The notes under the pieces are model-generated. The model was not told the DNA's origin. It worked only from the letters and a program-made list of their open reading frames with translations, and did not search any database. From Saccharibacillus sacchari DSM 19268 (GTDB lineage Bacteria; Bacillota; Bacilli; Paenibacillales; Paenibacillaceae), in NCBI RefSeq assembly GCF_000585395.1, contig NZ_KK073875.1, positions 3,819,307-3,883,306 on the forward strand: a stretch of DNA of 64,000 nucleotides, in the 5' to 3' direction. Below, one piece after another: positions 6,629 to 15,706 of the stretch. Position numbers and translations under genes: made by a program. The first letter of the stretch is position 1, and each line of letters opens with the position of its first letter.

Positions 6629-8710
6629 ATGACGTATACGTTCAAGGAGTATCAGCAACCGGAAATCCTGCGCAACCATTTGAATCTGGGAGGCATCAAT
6701 CCGGAAGGCGAGCAAATCGACGTCACCAGTTTGTACATCGAACGGGGCGGCAAGCCGTACATCCCGGTTATGGGCGAGTTTCATTATTCCAGATGTAATC
6801 GCAACGACTGGCACGACGAGCTGTGTAAAATGAAAGCCGGCGGAATCAATCTGATATCAACCTATGTATTCTGGATCTATCACGAAGAAATCGAAGACGT
6901 CTTCGACTTTTCGGGCGATAACGATCTGCGTGCTTTTATTCAAGAATGCGAAAAAGTCGATCTGGACGTCGTGATCCGAATCGGTCCGTGGGCGCACGGC
7001 GAATGCCGAAACGGCGGGTTCCCTGATTGGCTGCTGGAGAAACCGTTCGAGCTTCGCGACAACAATCCGGCCTACCTGGCGCAAGTGCGTACGCTGTACA
7101 CGAACATTTTCGAACAGGTGCAAGGGCTTTTCTACAAAGATGGAGGAAAGATCATCGCCGTTCAGTTGGAAAATGAGCTGACAGATCGGGCCGACCACCT
7201 GGCGAAGTTAAAAGAAATCGCGATCGAATGCGGAATCATCGCTCCGATCTATACCGTGACCGGATGGAATGCGGTAGAAGGTGCTCAGATCCCGGTGGAT
7301 GAAGTGCTTCCGGTGTTCGGCGGGTATTGCGAAGCACCTTGGGAAGATCATACGAACCTGCTGCCGCCGTCTCCTCATTATTTTTTTACCGGCCTACGCA
7401 ACGACACCGGCATCGGGGCGGACCTGCTTCCTCAAGCGATCGAAACGGATTCGCAGTGGCGTCTGCCGTACGAACGGTATCCTTTTGCAACGTGTGAGCT
7501 GGGCAGCGGGATACAAGTCACGCATCATCGCAGACCGTGGATCAAGCCGATGGACATTTACAGCCTCTCGCTCGTGAAGATCGGTGACGGCAATAACCTG
7601 ATCGGTTATTATATGTATCACGGCGGCACGAATCAGATCGGCAAGTTGTCGACGTTCCAGGAATCGAAAGCTACCGGCTATCCGAACGATTATCCAATTC
7701 TGTCGTATGATTTTCAATGCGCGTTGTCCGAATACGGAGAAGTGCGGGAACAATATCGACTGCTGAATCTTCTGCATTTATTCGTTCAGGATTTTCAGGA
7801 AACGCTTGCACCGATGACGCGGGTAGAAGCTGCGCAATCGGTGGCTAGGGAGGATACGACTTCTTTGCGGTATGCGATGCGTACGGACGGAGATCGCGGG
7901 TTCGTATTCGTGAATCATTATCAACGGCTGACCGAGCTTGCGGATGTGCAAGAGGTGGTGATCGATACGGGGAGCATCGTATTTCCGAACATCGATGTGC
8001 GCGGCGAAGTCAGTTTCTTGATGCCGTTTCGTATGGAGCTGCCGGGCGCGGTTCTCGATTATGCGACGGCTCAACCTTTGTGTATCGCAGGCAATACGTA
8101 TTTCTTCGCGCAAATTCCCGGAATCAAGCCTGAATATCAATTCGGCGACGGGCAAAAGGTTACGGTTCAAGCTGGAATCGATTCGGCTTTTGAGATTAAC
8201 GAGGCGACGATTGTTACGTTGACTTGGGAGCAGGCCAAATATTTGCGCAGATTGGACGGGGAACTGTACGTAGGCGAACAATGCGATTTGTACCGATCGG
8301 GCGGCGAAATTCGTTCTGTTGCGGGCGGTGACGTTCGTTATCTGCATTGGACGGGGAAAAGCTTTGAGCCGCACTCCATTCAACAGTCGTATACGGCACC
8401 TGTGGTCACGTATGAGGAGGTCGCGGAACTTCCTTTTGAACCGAAGCATACCGAAGAATTGCAGATCGGCGGCGAGCGGAACGTTCAATGGCAAAAAATT
8501 TCCGTGACCGGAGCCGAAGGATTCGTCGATATCGAGTATTATGGAGATACGGCTCAGATTTATGCAGACGGGCAACTGGTTGCGGATAGTTATTATTACG
8601 GAGAGACATGGAGAGTACCGGCAAAGCTGTTGCAAGGAAAAGAGTGTTACCTTGCCGTGTCTGAAATGCGGGATGACTTTTACAAAGAGTTCGAGAGCAA
8701 GACCGGCTAA
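6629..8710 (+). CDS. GH35 beta-galactosidase
   Basis: The 693-residue protein carries the GH35 signatures GEFHYSR (residue ~50), TYVFWIYHEE (~74), RIGPWAHGECRNGGFPDWLL (~113) and MYHGGTN (~330). The likely acid/base is within QLENE (~181) and the nucleophile within CELGSG (~290). It has no signal peptide, so it should act in the cytoplasm on imported beta-galactosides such as galactan or arabinogalactan fragments. The C-terminal third is a beta-rich accessory region. An AraC regulator starts 34 bp downstream in the same direction, suggesting a two-gene unit. Confidence 0.93.
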   Translation: MTYTFKEYQQPEILRNHLNLGGINPEGEQIDVTSLYIERGGKPYIPVMGEFHYSRCNRNDWHDELCKMKAGGINLISTYVFWIYHEEIEDVFDFSGDNDLRAFIQECEKVDLDVVIRIGPWAHGECRNGGFPDWLLEKPFELRDNNPAYLAQVRTLYTNIFEQVQGLFYKDGGKIIAVQLENELTDRADHLAKLKEIAIECGIIAPIYTVTGWNAVEGAQIPVDEVLPVFGGYCEAPWEDHTNLLPPSPHYFFTGLRNDTGIGADLLPQAIETDSQWRLPYERYPFATCELGSGIQVTHHRRPWIKPMDIYSLSLVKIGDGNNLIGYYMYHGGTNQIGKLSTFQESKATGYPNDYPILSYDFQCALSEYGEVREQYRLLNLLHLFVQDFQETLAPMTRVEAAQSVAREDTTSLRYAMRTDGDRGFVFVNHYQRLTELADVQEVVIDTGSIVFPNIDVRGEVSFLMPFRMELPGAVLDYATAQPLCIAGNTYFFAQIPGIKPEYQFGDGQKVTVQAGIDSAFEINEATIVTLTWEQAKYLRRLDGELYVGEQCDLYRSGGEIRSVAGGDVRYLHWTGKSFEPHSIQQSYTAPVVTYEEVAELPFEPKHTEELQIGGERNVQWQKISVTGAEGFVDIEYYGDTAQIYADGQLVADSYYYGETWRVPAKLLQGKECYLAVSEMRDDFYKEFESKTG

Positions 8711-8744
8711 CCGGCTTATCAAATCGAAGGAGATCGAACCGAAC

Positions 8745-9599
8745 ATGTTACCCTTCAGACTTTTTCATCATAAAGGCCATATCGAATACCCGTTGTCCTT
8801 ATACAGCTGCGGCTTGCATGAACAGCACCGGGTGCATCGGGCAATCGGTTATCCGACTTTTCAATGCATGATTTGTTTCGGCGGCGCGGGGACCTTTGAT
8901 TTTGAAAACGGTTCTTCCTTAACGATGCAGAGGGGAGACGTGCTGCTTGTGCCGGGCAAACAGGCTCATGCGTACGGTCCGAAAGCAGAAGGCGGTTGGG
9001 TGTTGGGGTATATGGGCATCGAGGGGCGTTTGATCGAGCCTTTGATTCATTCCCTGGAGCTTCCGCTTATGCAACCGATCGCGGTGGTAGGCGAGCATCA
9101 TATGAAGCAGCTCGAAAATGATCTGAGGCAGTTATGGAACGGAAGCGAACCGGACGGGCGGGACAGTTACGATCAGCAGCATGCTTCTACGCAAATTTAT
9201 CATGTGCTGATTTCGATTGCCGCGATGACGCGCAGGGAGAATCCCGTATCCAAAGACCGAAGCAATGCCGGAGTCAAAACGTTGCTTCGCGAATCGGTGC
9301 AATATATGGAGCAGCATTATATGGAAGAATTAAGCATTGCGAATATCGCCGATACGGTGGGATACTCCAAGCAACATTTTCAACGCAAATTCAAAGAAAT
9401 CTACGGCGTAAACCCTAATCACTATCTGCAACGTCTGCGACTGCTCAAAGGCGAGCAGCTATTGGCCGAACAATCCGAACTTTCCGTAGGCGAGATCGCG
9501 ATCAGGGTCGGCATGGAATTCAATTATTTCGTGCGTTTATTCAAAAGGGAGCACGGAATCACGCCGGCGCAGTATCGGTTGACCCGAGCGTATGAATAA
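8745..9599 (+). CDS. AraC-family regulator linked to the GH35 gene
   Basis: The 284-residue protein has an N-terminal cupin-like arabinose-binding fold (MQRGDVLLVPGKQAHAYGP near residues 60-80) and two C-terminal AraC helix-turn-helix motifs: LSIANIADTVGYSKQHFQRKF and LSVGEIAIRVGMEFNYFVRLF. The ATG at 8745 follows AAGGAG by 12 bp. The open frame continues upstream into the GH35 gene but without homology. Its position directly behind GH35 suggests it activates that gene in response to a galactoside. Confidence 0.9.
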   Translation: MLPFRLFHHKGHIEYPLSLYSCGLHEQHRVHRAIGYPTFQCMICFGGAGTFDFENGSSLTMQRGDVLLVPGKQAHAYGPKAEGGWVLGYMGIEGRLIEPLIHSLELPLMQPIAVVGEHHMKQLENDLRQLWNGSEPDGRDSYDQQHASTQIYHVLISIAAMTRRENPVSKDRSNAGVKTLLRESVQYMEQHYMEELSIANIADTVGYSKQHFQRKFKEIYGVNPNHYLQRLRLLKGEQLLAEQSELSVGEIAIRVGMEFNYFVRLFKREHGITPAQYRLTRAYE

Positions 9600-9698
9600 T
9601 GAAGCATAGATCTATTTATCCATGCGAAATATAAAAATATTCGAGGTCTATAATCGATAAAAGTCACATTAGTCTATATGAAAGAGTAATACGCATAA

Positions 9699-9752
9699 AA
9701 ATAAACCGACCTGATCCTGATTTGAATAGGATTTAAGGTCGGTTTATTTGTT
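9699..9752. terminator. Bidirectional terminator between AraC and DinB genes
   Basis: AAATAAACCGACCT (9699-9712) pairs with AGGTCGGTTTATTT (9736-9749), with an inner ATCCT/AGGAT stem. Confidence 0.85.
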
Positions 9753-9754
9753 TT

Positions 9755-10225
9755 TTAATTTTCAATGAGGCTCTTCATGTTTTTGATCGTTGCAAAGTGC
9801 ATGGCTTCATGATAAATCAGAAAACCCAGCAGTTGCTCTACAGTGGTAAAGGTCAGTCCTGTAGAAGATTGGTAAGGCGAATCGATCTCTTCTGTCAATC
9901 GGTTTGAGAGAACCTGTTCAACCCGCTGCATTTGTTTCGTCAACAAGTCGATGAGTTGGGACAACGTTGGAGGTTCTATATCCCAGTCGGACGGTTTGGT
10001 TCCCGGATCAAATAACCTATTGAAGTTAGCCGGATATTGGGTTTCTTGTCCGGCAAGTTGGAAAGCGAACTTCTCGTGGATCACGTACATGTGGCCCAGA
10101 TTCCATTTGATATGGTTTTTCAAACCGATCGGAATGATTTCCGTGGTAGAGTCATCCATGCCTTTTACATACTCAATCGCCTGACGACGAACGAACTTCA
10201 ATTGATCCATAACAAAATTGCTCAT
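9755..10225 (-). CDS. DinB-family protein
   Basis: The 156-residue four-helix protein has the metal-site histidines of DinB/YfiT folds: HIKWNLGHMYVIHEKFAF around residue 38-55, and LIYHEAMHFATIKNM near the end. DinB proteins are metal-dependent, thiol-linked enzymes or stress proteins. The specific reaction is unknown. TAGGAGG lies upstream of the ATG. It precedes no partner gene and ends at a strong shared terminator. Confidence 0.85.
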   Translation of the reverse strand: MSNFVMDQLKFVRRQAIEYVKGMDDSTTEIIPIGLKNHIKWNLGHMYVIHEKFAFQLAGQETQYPANFNRLFDPGTKPSDWDIEPPTLSQLIDLLTKQMQRVEQVLSNRLTEEIDSPYQSSTGLTFTTVEQLLGFLIYHEAMHFATIKNMKSLIEN

Positions 10226-10276
10226 CTTATTAACCTCCTATACAGTCGCTGGCGAAAAGAAATTGGTGTCGTTGCA

Positions 10277-10858
10277 TCAGTGAGCCGAATGGCTGTCCGA
10301 AATGCTAGCCGAGACCCGCTGCGTCAGATTGGCCAACGTGCGTCCGAATAAGGCTTCATCATGCAGCGCTCTGCTCAGAACCAATCCTCCCTGAATGCCC
10401 ACGATCGTTTCTTCGGACAAGCGGTCGGCCGTCTCTTGGGAAAGACCGATTCGAACTAACGCCGCGCTAAACGCTTCGATCCATCTTACGAAATATTGCC
10501 GAATCGCGGCAGCGAACCGATCCCGGGTTTCGTCCAAAGCGAATGCGCCGATCAAGCAAATCCGCTGACCCGACTGAAAGTAGGTATTGACTTCTTGCCA
10601 CATCTGATCGATCGCTGACCGAGCTTCGTTCTGTTCCAGCGGTTCAAAAATTTGACGGGTAAACCATTGATCGATATGCGTCAGAACTTCGGAAGCCATC
10701 TCGTCTTTTCCTCCAGGGAAGAAATGATACAAGCTTCCTTTGGAGAGACCTGTCCGGGCTGTAATCTTGCTCATGGACGCACCTTCATAACCTAATTCGC
10801 GAAACACTTCGGTAACGAGAGGGATGACGTCTGGCTTTTCGAAAACGGTACGTGTCAT
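10277..10858 (-). CDS. TetR-family repressor
   Basis: The 193-residue protein has an N-terminal TetR HTH ([20 protein letters not shown], then [17 protein letters not shown]) and a helical ligand domain. This form, with [10 protein letters not shown], is close to YxaF/LmrA-like repressors. The ATG at 10858 overlaps the stop of the upstream gene as ATGA, so the two genes are translationally coupled. The longer upstream open frame is rejected. A perfect 16-bp palindrome within the promoter of the pair is the probable autoregulatory site. Confidence 0.9.
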   Translation of the reverse strand: MTRTVFEKPDVIPLVTEVFRELGYEGASMSKITARTGLSKGSLYHFFPGGKDEMASEVLTHIDQWFTRQIFEPLEQNEARSAIDQMWQEVNTYFQSGQRICLIGAFALDETRDRFAAAIRQYFVRWIEAFSAALVRIGLSQETADRLSEETIVGIQGGLVLSRALHDEALFGRTLANLTQRVSASISDSHSAH

Positions 10859-11316
10859 AGGCCTAAGTCGCTTAAGCTTGGATGATCGGCAGGGCGGGTA
10901 CCGAGCGGCCAATGGAATTTGCGTTCTTCTTCCTTGATCGGCATGTCGTTGATCGAAGCGAATCGGCGCTGCATCAAGCCGTTTTCGGCGAATTCCCAAT
11001 TCTCGTTGCCGTAAGATCTGAACCAATTGTTGCTATCGTCACGCCATTCGTATGCGAAGCGTACTGCGATACGGTTATCCGTAAACGACCACAATTCTTT
11101 GATCAGTCTGTAATCGAGTTCTTTTGCCCATTTGCGGGTGAGTAAAGAGACGATGGCTTCGCGGCCCGTGATAAATTCGCTCCGATTTCTCCAATAACAA
11201 TCTTCGGTGTAGACCAACGACACGCGCTGCGGATCACGGCTGTTCCAACTGTCCTCGGCCTTGCGCGTTTTTTGGATTGCCGTTTCGAGAGTGAATGGAG
11301 GGTTCAAGTTTTGCAT
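10855..11316 (-). CDS. DUF1348 / NTF2-like protein
   Basis: The 153-residue protein has the compact NTF2-like fold sequence [20 protein letters not shown], then [13 protein letters not shown], typical of the DUF1348 (nuclear transport factor 2) family. The ATG at 11316 is preferred over an upstream frame because the conserved region starts shortly after it. Family members are thought to bind small ligands or act as isomerase-like enzymes, and the substrate here is unknown. The TetR gene overlaps its 3' end, so it is the likely structural target of that repressor. Confidence 0.8.
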   Translation of the reverse strand: MQNLNPPFTLETAIQKTRKAEDSWNSRDPQRVSLVYTEDCYWRNRSEFITGREAIVSLLTRKWAKELDYRLIKELWSFTDNRIAVRFAYEWRDDSNNWFRSYGNENWEFAENGLMQRRFASINDMPIKEEERKFHWPLGTRPADHPSLSDLGL

Positions 11317-11349
11317 GATTATTTCCTCGCTTTCTGTACTGTTTGTCTC

Positions 11350-11378
11350 AGTATAAACCGATCGGTTTAGAAACACAA
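11350..11378 (-). promoter_or_regulatory. Promoter with TetR-type operator
   Basis: On the minus strand TTGTGT (11378-11373) and TATACT (11355-11350) are 17 bp apart. The perfect palindrome TAAACCGATCGGTTTA (11354-11369) fills the spacer, an ideal arrangement for TetR repression. Confidence 0.8.
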
Positions 11379-11436
11379 GTTTATATTTTTGTTTTGAAAA
11401 AATACACATTGTATGATCGTTATAGGACGCACGCAA

Positions 11437-12277
11437 TCGGTTGTGAGCGGTTGATATTGCAATCGTAAAAGGTCGGCTACATGTGCATACGGGATTTACG
11501 CAAGCAGGCGGGATATGAAGAAAAAAGCATTCTGTATGCGCGGTTTGGGACTAAAAGCATCGTAAGACAATTTTCGATGAATTCGACTTAGATCTGACCG
11601 AGCGGGTATTAAGTTTATATGATACGGAAAAGTATTGAGCTATTCGTTCATCTTGGATGCACAATTTAGCGAAGGTACAGCGATTCGGTAAATGAAGAAT
11701 ACGTTAGAAAAAATAATTTTTATAAACGGATGATTAGAAGTAAATCTTTGAAAATCAGAGAATCCAATCGGAATTTTCGGTGGCAGAAGGTTATTAATTC
11801 GCCTACATACATATGTACAAAATACGGATTTTGTGAAGAAATATATACATAAATGAGCAATAGGCTCAATTTTAATCCTTGAATCAATCGGTTTGGCTTA
11901 ATTCGCTCTATATGAAATTACGCATGGTTTGCTTATCATATACGAATTTATTTGTGCGCCTATGTCCGTCTTAGTTAAATAATTTTCTGCGTCGTTCCGG
12001 GCCGATCTATTCAAGTTTGAATCGATGTCGCTCAATGAACAGCGCGCTATTCGTTGAATCGATCAAACTTCATCAACTTAGCTCAAACCACGGACTTATT
12101 CTTAAATTGCAAATTCAGGCCGCCCCTAAATAAACTTTTAATTTTGAACACCGCCTTGCTTGAACTTCTGTGAGATTATCATTTTCAAGAAAAATATTCG
12201 TAATTATTACTTTTAAAAAGTCAGCGGCTATCGACTTAATTGCCGATGCCGCCGCTTTATCGAATTTGTTCTTGTTC
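11437..12277. other. Gene-poor 840-bp region with possible coding remnants
   Basis: The stretch is richer in A/T than its neighbours and no frame of convincing length or composition was found. A 36-codon frame from ATG 11481 and an overlapping frame ending near 11637 look protein-like in places but are in different frames. This would fit a decayed gene. An imperfect inverted repeat lies at 12013-12026 / 12058-12070. Confidence 0.4.
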
Positions 12278-12667
12278 TTAACCTTTTCGCCAAACGCCTC
12301 CCATGCCCAGCTGAAAACCGCATGCTTCATAAAACTTCGCATTCTTCTCCTCGAACGTCAGCGTCACGATCTCCAAACCGTACGCTTCCGCTTCTTCTAA
12401 CAGCCTAACCACCAACTTCTTCCCAATTCCTTGCCCCTGATAATCCGGATGCACGATGATGTCTTCCATATACCCATGCTGCAAACCCATTCCGGCCACA
12501 TAACCGAACGCGATAAGTTCTCCCTTTTCGTTCTTCATGCCTGCCCAGAAATTGCAGCGCTCGAACAGTATAGGAAAGTCGCGATCGCGTCTTCCCCAAC
12601 CTACGGCTTCTCGGAGGTCAGGCACTTCCTCGCGGCGCAGCTTCGGATTAATCAAGACTTGAATCAT
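12278..12667 (-). CDS. GNAT-family N-acetyltransferase
   Basis: The 129-residue protein has the acetyl-CoA pyrophosphate loop as YQGQGIGKKLV (residues ~76-86), preceded by the beta strand MEDIIVHPD, and the C-terminal NAKFYEACGFQ. It is at the short end for this family but contains motifs A and B intact. The acceptor substrate is unknown. It lies 39 bp downstream of the dehydrogenase gene on the same strand and may be read through from that operon. Confidence 0.88.
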   Translation of the reverse strand: MIQVLINPKLRREEVPDLREAVGWGRRDRDFPILFERCNFWAGMKNEKGELIAFGYVAGMGLQHGYMEDIIVHPDYQGQGIGKKLVVRLLEEAEAYGLEIVTLTFEEKNAKFYEACGFQLGMGGVWRKG

Positions 12668-12706
12668 GAACCCCTCCTTCCAGTCACTGTTTACAGTATT
12701 CTCCGT

Positions 12707-13735
12707 TCAATCCCCCAACTCCACCATCGCCTTAATTACCCCAGACTCCGGTTTCAACCAACTTTCAAACTCCCCGATCATTTCCGCAAATCTCGCCCGA
12801 TGCGTAATATACCGATCGGTATCGATCACCCCGGCAGCAAGCGCCTCCCGGACCCATGCGAAGTCTTCCGGCGTTGCATTCCGACTTCCCAGAAGCGTCA
12901 ACTCGCGGCTATGAAAATGCGGATCGTTAAATGTAATATCATCCTTAACCAGTCCCACGTACACTATAGAACCGCCATGCGCAACATACCCGAAAGCCTG
13001 CTGCATCGACTGCACGCTACCCGTCGCATCGATCACGATCGGAGCCCCTGCGCCGTCGGTGAGTTCATCCAACTGCTGCTGTACCTCGCCGCCCGCGATA
13101 ATCGTATGCTCTACGCCCGCCCAATCCTTGCAAAAAGCCAACCGCTCTTCATTGATGTCCATCGCAATAACGCGTGCTCCCGCATAACGCGCCAACGCCA
13201 TAATCCCAAGCCCGATCGGCCCCGCTCCCACGACTAACACCGTCTCGCCGCTTCCCTTGATCAATCCCGAACGTCGAAGCCCGTGCGACCCGATTGCAAG
13301 CGGTTCCAATATTGCGGCTTGATCGAGCGTCAGTCCTTTCGCTCCGATCAGATGGCTCACCGGAATCGAAACGCGCTCCCGCATTCCGCCGTCGATATGA
13401 ACTCCGAACACTTGCATGTGTTGGCAGCAGTTCGTTTTTCCCGACCGACAGGCGTAGCAGTTTCCGCAGTGCATGTATGGGATCACGCTCACTGCATCGC
13501 CGACACCCAGCCCTTGCTCATTTTCGCCGATTTGCTCAATGACCCCTGCCAGCTCATGCCCCAGAATTCTCGGATAGCTGAAAAAAGGCTGCTTCCCGCG
13601 AAACGCATGCAGATCCGTTCCGCAGATTCCGATTCGTTTAATGCTGATGATCGCATGCCCGTGTTCCATGACCGGTTCCGGCAAATCCTCTCGCCAGTCC
13701 AGCCGTCCGATTTCTTCGCAAACGATGCCTTTCAT
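12707..13735 (-). CDS. lgoD: LgoD-like L-galactonate 5-dehydrogenase (Zn alcohol dehydrogenase family)
   Basis: The 342-residue medium-chain dehydrogenase has the catalytic zinc ligands in ICGTDLHAF (Cys ~38) and GHELAG (His ~60), a structural zinc cluster CGNCYACRSGKTNCC (~90-105) and the NAD site VVGAGPIGLG (~168). Stretches such as KQPFFSYPR, VIPYMHC, HGGSIVYVGL and LLGSRNATPEDFA match my recollection of E. coli LgoD (YjjN), which oxidises L-galactonate to D-tagaturonate. The match is from memory, not an alignment. The start codon overlaps the stop of the upstream reductase gene as ATGA, and the third gene upstream encodes a lactonase, so the three enzymes are likely to act in sequence. 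Confidence 0.8.
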   Translation of the reverse strand: MKGIVCEEIGRLDWREDLPEPVMEHGHAIISIKRIGICGTDLHAFRGKQPFFSYPRILGHELAGVIEQIGENEQGLGVGDAVSVIPYMHCGNCYACRSGKTNCCQHMQVFGVHIDGGMRERVSIPVSHLIGAKGLTLDQAAILEPLAIGSHGLRRSGLIKGSGETVLVVGAGPIGLGIMALARYAGARVIAMDINEERLAFCKDWAGVEHTIIAGGEVQQQLDELTDGAGAPIVIDATGSVQSMQQAFGYVAHGGSIVYVGLVKDDITFNDPHFHSRELTLLGSRNATPEDFAWVREALAAGVIDTDRYITHRARFAEMIGEFESWLKPESGVIKAMVELGD

Positions 13736-14703
13736 GCCTGATCCCCGCTTCCGCTTGCTAGGTTTGCCGAGTGATTATATACCGGAAGTCCGCTGGACCA
13801 ACTTTGATTATAGATCGGCTTGAGAATCTCCAATACTTCCTCCAATAACGTCTCGTCGATCGGCTCCTCGATCCACTTTGCATTCCGCACGATATTGGCA
13901 GACGAAGCCGTACTCACGAGCGTCGTCGGAATCTGCGCATGACTCGTCGAATATTGCATAGCCAACTTCGCGATGTCCGTACCGGAATTTTCGCAATGAA
14001 GCGCCGCTTGGCGGCATACAGTTTTCACTTCGTCGCCCGCAGGATGCCAAGACGAAGGTTCGCGCGTACTGAGCAGTCCCATCGCCAGAGGCGAGGCATT
14101 CACCAGACCGACCCCTTTTTCCTCCAATAGCGGCACCAGATCCAACAGAGAGTTATCGTTCAGCGCATAATGGCAGTACGACAGGATCGCATCGACCTCG
14201 ATCTGCGGCAGCATCTGCTCGAACAACGATAAAGGAAGTCCGCTGATCCCGCAGAAACGTATTTTTCCTTGCTCCTTCAGCTGATGCAGAGCCGGAACCG
14301 CTTCTTCCAAAATAATCCCCGGATCAACAAATTCAATATCATGCAAAAACAATATATCCAGATAATCCGTCCGAAGACGCTGCAAGCTTTCCTCTACGCT
14401 GCTGAAGATCCGTTTTGCCGTAAAATCGAACTCCGATTCTCCGTAACGCCCCGCTTTCGACGATAACAGGAACTTGTCTCGCGGAATCTGTCCGATCGCT
14501 TGGCCGAGCACCGTTTCCGCGCGCGTCAATCCGTAATAAGGCGACACGTCGATATAGTTGATGCCGCAGTCGATCGCCGCATGTACCGTTCGAATACTCT
14601 CTGAGTCATCCGTCTCCCGAAACACGCCGCCGAGCGAAGAAGCACCGAAGCTTAAAATCGAGACGTCCAGATCGGTTTTGCCCAGTTTGCGCGTTTGCAT
14701 CAT
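13732..14703 (-). CDS. Aldo-keto reductase, plant L-galactose dehydrogenase-like
   Basis: The 323-residue protein has the AKR tetrad: Asp/Tyr in YIDVSPYYG (~50-58), Lys in LLSSKAGRYG (~83) and His in FLHDIEF (~121). The combination of GASSLGGVF, HDIEF, ILSYCHYALND and ASPLAMGLL closely follows plant L-galactose dehydrogenase as I remember it. Bacterial L-fucose dehydrogenases fall in the same group. The predicted reaction is oxidation of L-galactose (or L-fucose) to its lactone with NAD(P). Both flanking genes overlap it by ATGA, so the operon order is lactonase, reductase, LgoD. GGAGG precedes the start. Confidence 0.8.
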   Translation of the reverse strand: MMQTRKLGKTDLDVSILSFGASSLGGVFRETDDSESIRTVHAAIDCGINYIDVSPYYGLTRAETVLGQAIGQIPRDKFLLSSKAGRYGESEFDFTAKRIFSSVEESLQRLRTDYLDILFLHDIEFVDPGIILEEAVPALHQLKEQGKIRFCGISGLPLSLFEQMLPQIEVDAILSYCHYALNDNSLLDLVPLLEEKGVGLVNASPLAMGLLSTREPSSWHPAGDEVKTVCRQAALHCENSGTDIAKLAMQYSTSHAQIPTTLVSTASSANIVRNAKWIEEPIDETLLEEVLEILKPIYNQSWSSGLPVYNHSANLASGSGDQA

Positions 14704-15566
14704 GAAATACCTCCGTTATTCAAGTAAAATGTTTTGGCGTTTTCTCCGAATAGCAAGACTTTCTCCCGATCGCCCCATTCCGCGGGAAGCGCATGTAAGA
14801 TGATATCCATGACCTGATCGTATTCCGCAGCCAACAGACACACTGGCCAATCGCTTCCGAACATGACTCTCTGCGGCCCGAACGCTTGCAGCACATGGCG
14901 CACATAAGGAACGAAGTCGTCGACGTTCCAGCCTGACGGATTCGCTTCAGTCACCATCCCGGAGACTTTGCAATATAGACCCGGGTAATCGGCAAAAGCA
15001 TTCAAATGATCCGCCCAAGCTTCAAAATGCTCTTGCTCGCTAGATTCTCCGCTTTGCGCAATGCGAGGCTTGCCGAGATGATCCAATACTCCGCGGAGGT
15101 TCGGAACCTTTTCCAACAAACGTAACGTCACTTCCATCTGAGGCGCCGTCAGCAGCAGATCGATTGGCACCTGTTCGTCGGCATATCCCCGCAGTGCTTC
15201 GACGAATGCCGGCTCCAAAATTCGCGAAGCATCGGGCATATCCTGAATCATCAGGCGAAAGCCGCGGAATTTGGGATTGCGGCGGAATCGTTCGTAATGA
15301 AGACGATGATCACCGTCGAACAAGTCGATCCAGCCCACGACCCCGAGGATCGAAGGCGTATGGTCGGCTAGCGACAAGATATATTCGGTCTCTTCCAGAG
15401 TCGGCGCTGATTGAACCAGAATACTTCCGTCCAACTTGTGCGCATGCAGCAGCGGTTCCAGATCTTGCGGCAAAAAGTCCCGATACAAAACCGGAAGCTC
15501 CGGCGTGATCCACCCATAATCTCCCCGTCCTATGTTCCAATAATGCTGATGAGCATCGATACGCAT
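14700..15566 (-). CDS. Amidohydrolase-family sugar lactonase
   Basis: The 288-residue COG3618-type metal hydrolase begins MRIDAHQHYW, the HxH metal site, and ends with FGSDWPVCLL, which carries the conserved Asp. Members include L-fuconolactonase, L-rhamnonolactonase and galactarolactone hydrolases. In this operon the likely substrate is the lactone made by the adjoining reductase. ATG 15566 is chosen over 15587 because AAAGGAG lies just upstream of it. It is the first gene of the operon. A weak -10 TACAAT is seen at 15598-15593 on the minus strand. Confidence 0.82.
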   Translation of the reverse strand: MRIDAHQHYWNIGRGDYGWITPELPVLYRDFLPQDLEPLLHAHKLDGSILVQSAPTLEETEYILSLADHTPSILGVVGWIDLFDGDHRLHYERFRRNPKFRGFRLMIQDMPDASRILEPAFVEALRGYADEQVPIDLLLTAPQMEVTLRLLEKVPNLRGVLDHLGKPRIAQSGESSEQEHFEAWADHLNAFADYPGLYCKVSGMVTEANPSGWNVDDFVPYVRHVLQAFGPQRVMFGSDWPVCLLAAEYDQVMDIILHALPAEWGDREKVLLFGENAKTFYLNNGGIS

Positions 15567-15660
15567 ACGGCAGCCCACTCCTTTCATGCCCTATTGTATC
15601 TAATGAAAAAAAGATTGAATATCATCGCTCCTTGCATATTTGTCGCTTTTTTTGATATTT

Positions 15661-15674
15661 TGTAAGCGTAATCT
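15661..15674. promoter_or_regulatory. Perfect cre (CcpA) site
   Basis: TGTAAGCGTAATCT matches the cre consensus TGNAANCGNWNNCW at every fixed position. It lies 33 bp ahead of the AraC start and about 95 bp from the divergent lactonase start, so it could impose glucose repression on the regulator or on both transcripts. Confidence 0.7.
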
Positions 15675-15706
15675 ATTTTATCGAAAAAGGAAAGGAACGG
15701 TGCTGC

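Noticed and set aside
7778-8746. A 322-codon minus-strand frame opposite GH35
   Set aside because: Antisense shadow with no motif and no ribosome site.
12115-12342. A 75-codon minus-strand frame overlapping the end of the GNAT gene
   Set aside because: It overlaps the conserved end of GNAT in another frame, and its sequence has no recognisable domain.
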